DNA of 9,220 nt from CAZGMN01 sp964526905 (GTDB lineage Bacteria; Acidobacteriota; Aminicenantia; Aminicenantales; Aminicenantaceae), in assembly GCA_964526905.1 (NCBI GenBank), contig CAZGMN010000124.1, forward strand, positions 1 to 9,220, given 5' to 3'. The translations under genes were made by a program, and so were the position numbers. Below are positions 7,460-9,220 of the stretch, piece after piece; within the stretch, counting starts at the first letter, position 1, and each line of letters starts with the position of its first letter. The notes below the pieces were generated by a model. It worked only from the letters and a program-made list of their open reading frames with translations, was not told the DNA's origin and searched no databases.

Positions 7460-7861
7460 TCATGCCTCCTTTTTGCCTGTTTCTTCAACTGGCAAACTCT
7501 CTTTCTCTTTTTCCCTCTCTTCGGGAACTTCGCCTTCTTCCTCGACACCTTTTTTCTTTTTGCGCTTGGTCTCCAGAATCTCCTTTTTGACCGTCAGAAA
7601 ACGCAGAACAGCCTCTGTCTGCTTAAAGCGCCTCTCCAGTTCAAAAGGGACATCCGGTTCTGCTTCGTAAAGGAAAATCACGTAAAAGGCTTCGTCAAAC
7701 CTCTTGATGGGATAGGCCAATTTCCTCTTTCCCCACCTGTCTTCTTTTATCATCCTCCCTTTTTTTTGAGAAATGACATCTGCCATCTGGACGATGAAAT
7801 TTGCGGTTTCCTCTTCTGACAATTTGGGGGAGAGCAAAAAAGCTGTTTCGTATGACCTCAT
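7460..7861 (-). CDS. rpsF: 30S ribosomal protein S6
   Basis: S6 sits on the platform of the small subunit as a dimer with S18. The 133-residue protein has the S6 ferredoxin-like fold at about residues 1-95: the opening MRSYETAFLLSPKLSEEE, the signature WGKRKLAYPIK at 43-53, and FELERRFKQTEAVLRFLTVK at 73-92. Residues 96-133 form a charged Lys/Glu tail, a variable feature in the family. The ATG is preceded by a strong AAGGAGGT with four bases of spacing. It begins 60 bases after the pth stop, the longest gap in the cluster, and that gap holds a candidate regulatory hairpin. Its last codons encode the Shine-Dalgarno of rpsR. Unlike E. coli (priB) or Bacillus (ssb), no gene separates it from rpsR. 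Confidence 0.97.
   Translation of the reverse strand: MRSYETAFLLSPKLSEEETANFIVQMADVISQKKGRMIKEDRWGKRKLAYPIKRFDEAFYVIFLYEAEPDVPFELERRFKQTEAVLRFLTVKKEILETKRKKKKGVEEEGEVPEEREKEKESLPVEETGKKEA
7465..7470 (-). promoter_or_regulatory. Shine-Dalgarno deciding the rpsR start
   Basis: AGGAGG lies inside the last codons of rpsF. It is only one base from the upstream ATG (7461-7463), which overlaps the rpsF stop, but seven bases from the second ATG (7455-7457). The spacing argues that S18 starts at the second ATG. Confidence 0.75.
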
Positions 7862-7867
7862 CTTGAC

Positions 7868-7914
7868 CTCCTTGTGGTTTCACAGCTTCTTCTTTTTTCA
7901 GAAGAAGCAAGGAG
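7868..7914 (-). promoter_or_regulatory. Candidate rpsF leader hairpin sequestering the Shine-Dalgarno
   Basis: The pth-rpsF space folds on the minus strand into a two-part stem. The outer stem pairs CTCCTTG (7914-7908) with CAAGGAG (7874-7868). The inner stem pairs CTTCTTCT (7907-7900) with AGAAGAAG (7893-7886) around a six-base loop. Eleven unpaired bases (7885-7875, CTGTGAAACCA) bulge on the 3' side. The outer 3' arm contains most of the AAGGAGGT Shine-Dalgarno of rpsF, so folding would block initiation. No T-run follows, so it is not an intrinsic terminator. In many bacteria rpsF leaders are bound by the S6:S18 complex; that this one is such a site is inference, and I could not match the known motif with confidence. 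Confidence 0.5.
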
Positions 7915-7921
7915 TCCTCTG

Positions 7922-8527
7922 TCACGGCGAACTGAACAAAGTTCTCCCTCGTTGATTGTAAATATTCATTGCCTTATCCGCTTCCCCGGCTAAGATCAGC
8001 TGGATGGCTTCCTGAGCCTTCTTCAAGCCCTCTTCGAGGAGCGGCTCTTCTGATTTTACAAACCGGGAGAGCACATAATCGACAGCATCTCTATCAGCGG
8101 ATAAAGGGCCTATTCCGATTCTAATCCTTAAAAAATCTTCGGTCGCAATCTCCTCAACAATCGACATCATCCCCTTATGAGTTCCTGCTCCACCTCTTTT
8201 CTTGATTTTGATTTCCCCCAAGGGAATATCAAGGTCATCGTAGACAACAATAAGGTTTTCTGGGCTGATGTTTCTCCCTTCAAGTATTTTTTTCACTGCC
8301 TGGCCGCTGTGGTTCATATAGGTCAGAGGAGTGGCTAAAATGACCTTCTCCTTATTCCTTTCGACCTCAGCCGCTTTTGAAAAGAAAACTTTTTTCCTCA
8401 ATTTAACCTTCCAAGCTTTAGCGACTCTCTTGACCAAGGTTAATCCCACATTGTGTCTTGTCCCTGAATATTGTCTTCCAGGATTGCCCAGTCCAACANN
8501 NNNNNNNNGTCCAACAACTGCCCACAA
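7922..8527 (-). CDS. pth: Peptidyl-tRNA hydrolase, interrupted by an assembly gap
   Basis: Pth hydrolyses the ester bond of peptidyl-tRNAs that have dropped off the ribosome and so recycles tRNA. As printed, the frame contains ten Ns after the sixth codon. Merging the identical 8-base flanks of the gap gives a 195-residue protein starting MWAVVGLGNPG, the normal family N-terminus and length. In merged numbering the family active-site residues are visible: N9 in GLGNPG, H19 in GTRHNVG, N66 in TYMNHSG and D91 in VYDDLD. The loop usually written GHNG reads THKG (H111, K112), so the position equivalent to E. coli N114 is Lys. The start is TTG: the frame is closed by the rplY stop only three bases upstream and no ATG or GTG is in frame. 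The purine-rich end of rplY must supply the ribosome binding site, suggesting coupled translation. Function is confident; the exact N-terminus is less so because of the gap. Confidence 0.93.
   Translation of the reverse strand: MWAVVGXXXXVGLGNPGRQYSGTRHNVGLTLVKRVAKAWKVKLRKKVFFSKAAEVERNKEKVILATPLTYMNHSGQAVKKILEGRNISPENLIVVYDDLDIPLGEIKIKKRGGAGTHKGMMSIVEEIATEDFLRIRIGIGPLSADRDAVDYVLSRFVKSEEPLLEEGLKKAQEAIQLILAGEADKAMNIYNQRGRTLFSSP
8499..8508. other. Assembly gap (10 N)
   Basis: Ten undetermined bases inside pth. The eight bases before the gap (8491-8498, GTCCAACA) are identical to the eight after it (8509-8516). The gap is therefore best read as two contig ends that overlap but were not merged, with Ns as placeholder. 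Removing 18 bases restores the uninterrupted Pth N-terminal motif. Confidence 0.9.
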
Positions 8528-8530
8528 GTC

Positions 8531-9208
8531 TTACTCTTTCTTTTCCTTTTCTTCTTCCTTTTCTTCCTCTTCGCCCCTCTCCTTCTTGATGACTTCAGGC
8601 TCTGCAGCTTCGGCCACAACTTCTTCCTCTGCCTCAACGACAACCTCTTCCTCCTTTAAAGGAGCCTCGATGAGGACCAAAACCGTATCAGGGTGGCTGA
8701 TAACCTTTACTCCCTCAGGAGGAGCCAGGTCTCCCACCTTGAGAGATTGACGAAGATGAAGATTGCTGATATCAACTTTCAAATGCTCGGGAATATTCTT
8801 AGGGAGGCATTCAATCTCTACTTCTCGAGTGATGAGGTCGACGAATCCTCCTTCAGTCTTGACACCCACCGCCTCTCCGACAGGAATCACCGGAATAGAA
8901 ACTCGGATGGCCTTGTCCATGGCGATTTGGATGAAGTCGGCATGAAGGATTTCATCAGAAACCGGATTCCTCTGCAGCTCCTTGATCATCACGTTTTTAA
9001 TCTCTGAGTCATAAGTCACCTGAAAAATCGTTCTCTCTCCCAATTCTGACTTTAAAATCGTGAAGACATCCTTCTTTTTTAAAGTCAAAGGAATACTGAA
9101 ATCCTCTGCTCCGTAGAGAACGGCCGGCATCATTCCCTCTCTTCTCAGGCGACGGGCCTCATTTTTGCCAAAGGCTCCTCTCTTCTCCGCTTTAATCTTA
9201 AATTCCAT
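8531..9208 (-). CDS. rplY: 50S ribosomal protein L25, long Ctc/TL5 form
   Basis: L25 of the Ctc (general stress protein) type, which binds 5S rRNA in the central protuberance of the large subunit. The 225-residue protein has an N-terminal 5S-binding domain at about residues 1-92 (early ARRLRREGMMPAVLYG block, then HADF at 89-92) and a second, beta-rich TL5-type domain at about 100-184 (VIPVGEAVGVKTEGG, then ECLPKNIPEHLKVDIS). The tail from about residue 186 is almost entirely Glu, Lys, Val and Ala and is probably disordered. The ATG start is supported by a GGAGG seven bases upstream. It is the first gene seen here, and pth follows three bases after its TAA stop. L25 next to pth is a common bacterial arrangement. 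The family call is firm; the symbol ctc is equally used. Confidence 0.95.
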   Translation of the reverse strand: MEFKIKAEKRGAFGKNEARRLRREGMMPAVLYGAEDFSIPLTLKKKDVFTILKSELGERTIFQVTYDSEIKNVMIKELQRNPVSDEILHADFIQIAMDKAIRVSIPVIPVGEAVGVKTEGGFVDLITREVEIECLPKNIPEHLKVDISNLHLRQSLKVGDLAPPEGVKVISHPDTVLVLIEAPLKEEEVVVEAEEEVVAEAAEPEVIKKERGEEEEKEEEKEKKE

Positions 9209-9215
9209 TTCTCTT

Positions 9216-9220
9216 CCTCC
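9216..9220 (-). promoter_or_regulatory. Shine-Dalgarno of rplY
   Basis: GGAGG on the minus strand, seven bases before the ATG at 9206-9208, which fixes the L25 start. The window ends here, so the promoter region of the cluster is not visible. Confidence 0.8.

Noticed and set aside
7403..7819. 138-codon open frame on the plus strand opposite rpsF and rpsR
   Set aside because: It is Phe/Leu-rich because it reads the complement of Lys/Glu-rich coding sequence; it matches no family I recognise and overlaps two certain genes.
7886..7907. Terminator between pth and rpsF
   Set aside because: The stem lacks a following T-run on either strand and is AT-rich; pairing with the Shine-Dalgarno region suggests translational control instead.
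8531..8590. CT-rich tract resembling a simple repeat
   Set aside because: It encodes the Glu/Lys tail of L25 in frame on the minus strand; codons vary and there is no exact repeat unit.
73..9208. Defence system, mobile element, CRISPR array or other undescribed system
   Set aside because: Every long minus-strand gene belongs to a known core family, gaps are at most 60 bases, and I found no direct-repeat array, transposase, toxin-antitoxin pair or integrase.

Overview
All recognisable genes in this window lie on the minus strand, so the cluster reads from the right edge to the left edge. In transcription order they are: ribosomal protein L25/Ctc, peptidyl-tRNA hydrolase, S6, S18, L9, the replicative helicase DnaB, a three-gene Mla-type lipid transporter (permease, ATPase, MCE protein), RadA, and a membrane-anchored PIN/TRAM protein. 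No plus-strand gene is convincing. Gaps between genes are short (at most 60 bases) and several starts overlap the previous stop, so this looks like one long housekeeping operon or a few overlapping ones. No promoter or clear intrinsic terminator is visible; the main promoter probably lies beyond the right edge.

The organism is a bacterium and most likely a diderm (Gram-negative envelope), because it carries an MlaE/MlaF/MlaD set whose MCE protein ends in a beta-rich, outer-membrane-like region. The phylum cannot be fixed from this window. The compact gene order and the non-ATG starts (GTG for dnaB, TTG for pth) would fit an Acidobacteriota/Aminicenantes-like or deltaproteobacterial-like lineage, but this is only an impression. 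The run of ten Ns indicates a scaffolded draft or metagenome assembly.

Right part (about 6696-9208): translation genes. L25/Ctc, Pth, S6, S18 and L9 cover ribosome assembly and peptidyl-tRNA recycling. Three of the four ribosomal proteins end in Lys/Glu-rich tails. The 60-base space before rpsF can fold into a hairpin that buries its strong Shine-Dalgarno sequence, a good candidate for feedback control by S6/S18. Middle (3792-6688): dnaB, followed by the mlaE and mlaF homologues, which form the inner-membrane ABC core of a lipid transporter. Left part (73-3736): the long MlaD-type MCE protein, overlapping radA, then the PIN/TRAM gene. The last 72 bases hold two hairpins and a possible start codon of a further gene at the very edge.

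I see no mobile element, CRISPR array, tRNA or rRNA, and no wholly new system. The points most worth a second look are the MlaD architecture, the rpsF leader hairpin and the assembly gap inside pth, which the flanking sequence resolves as an 8-base unmerged overlap.
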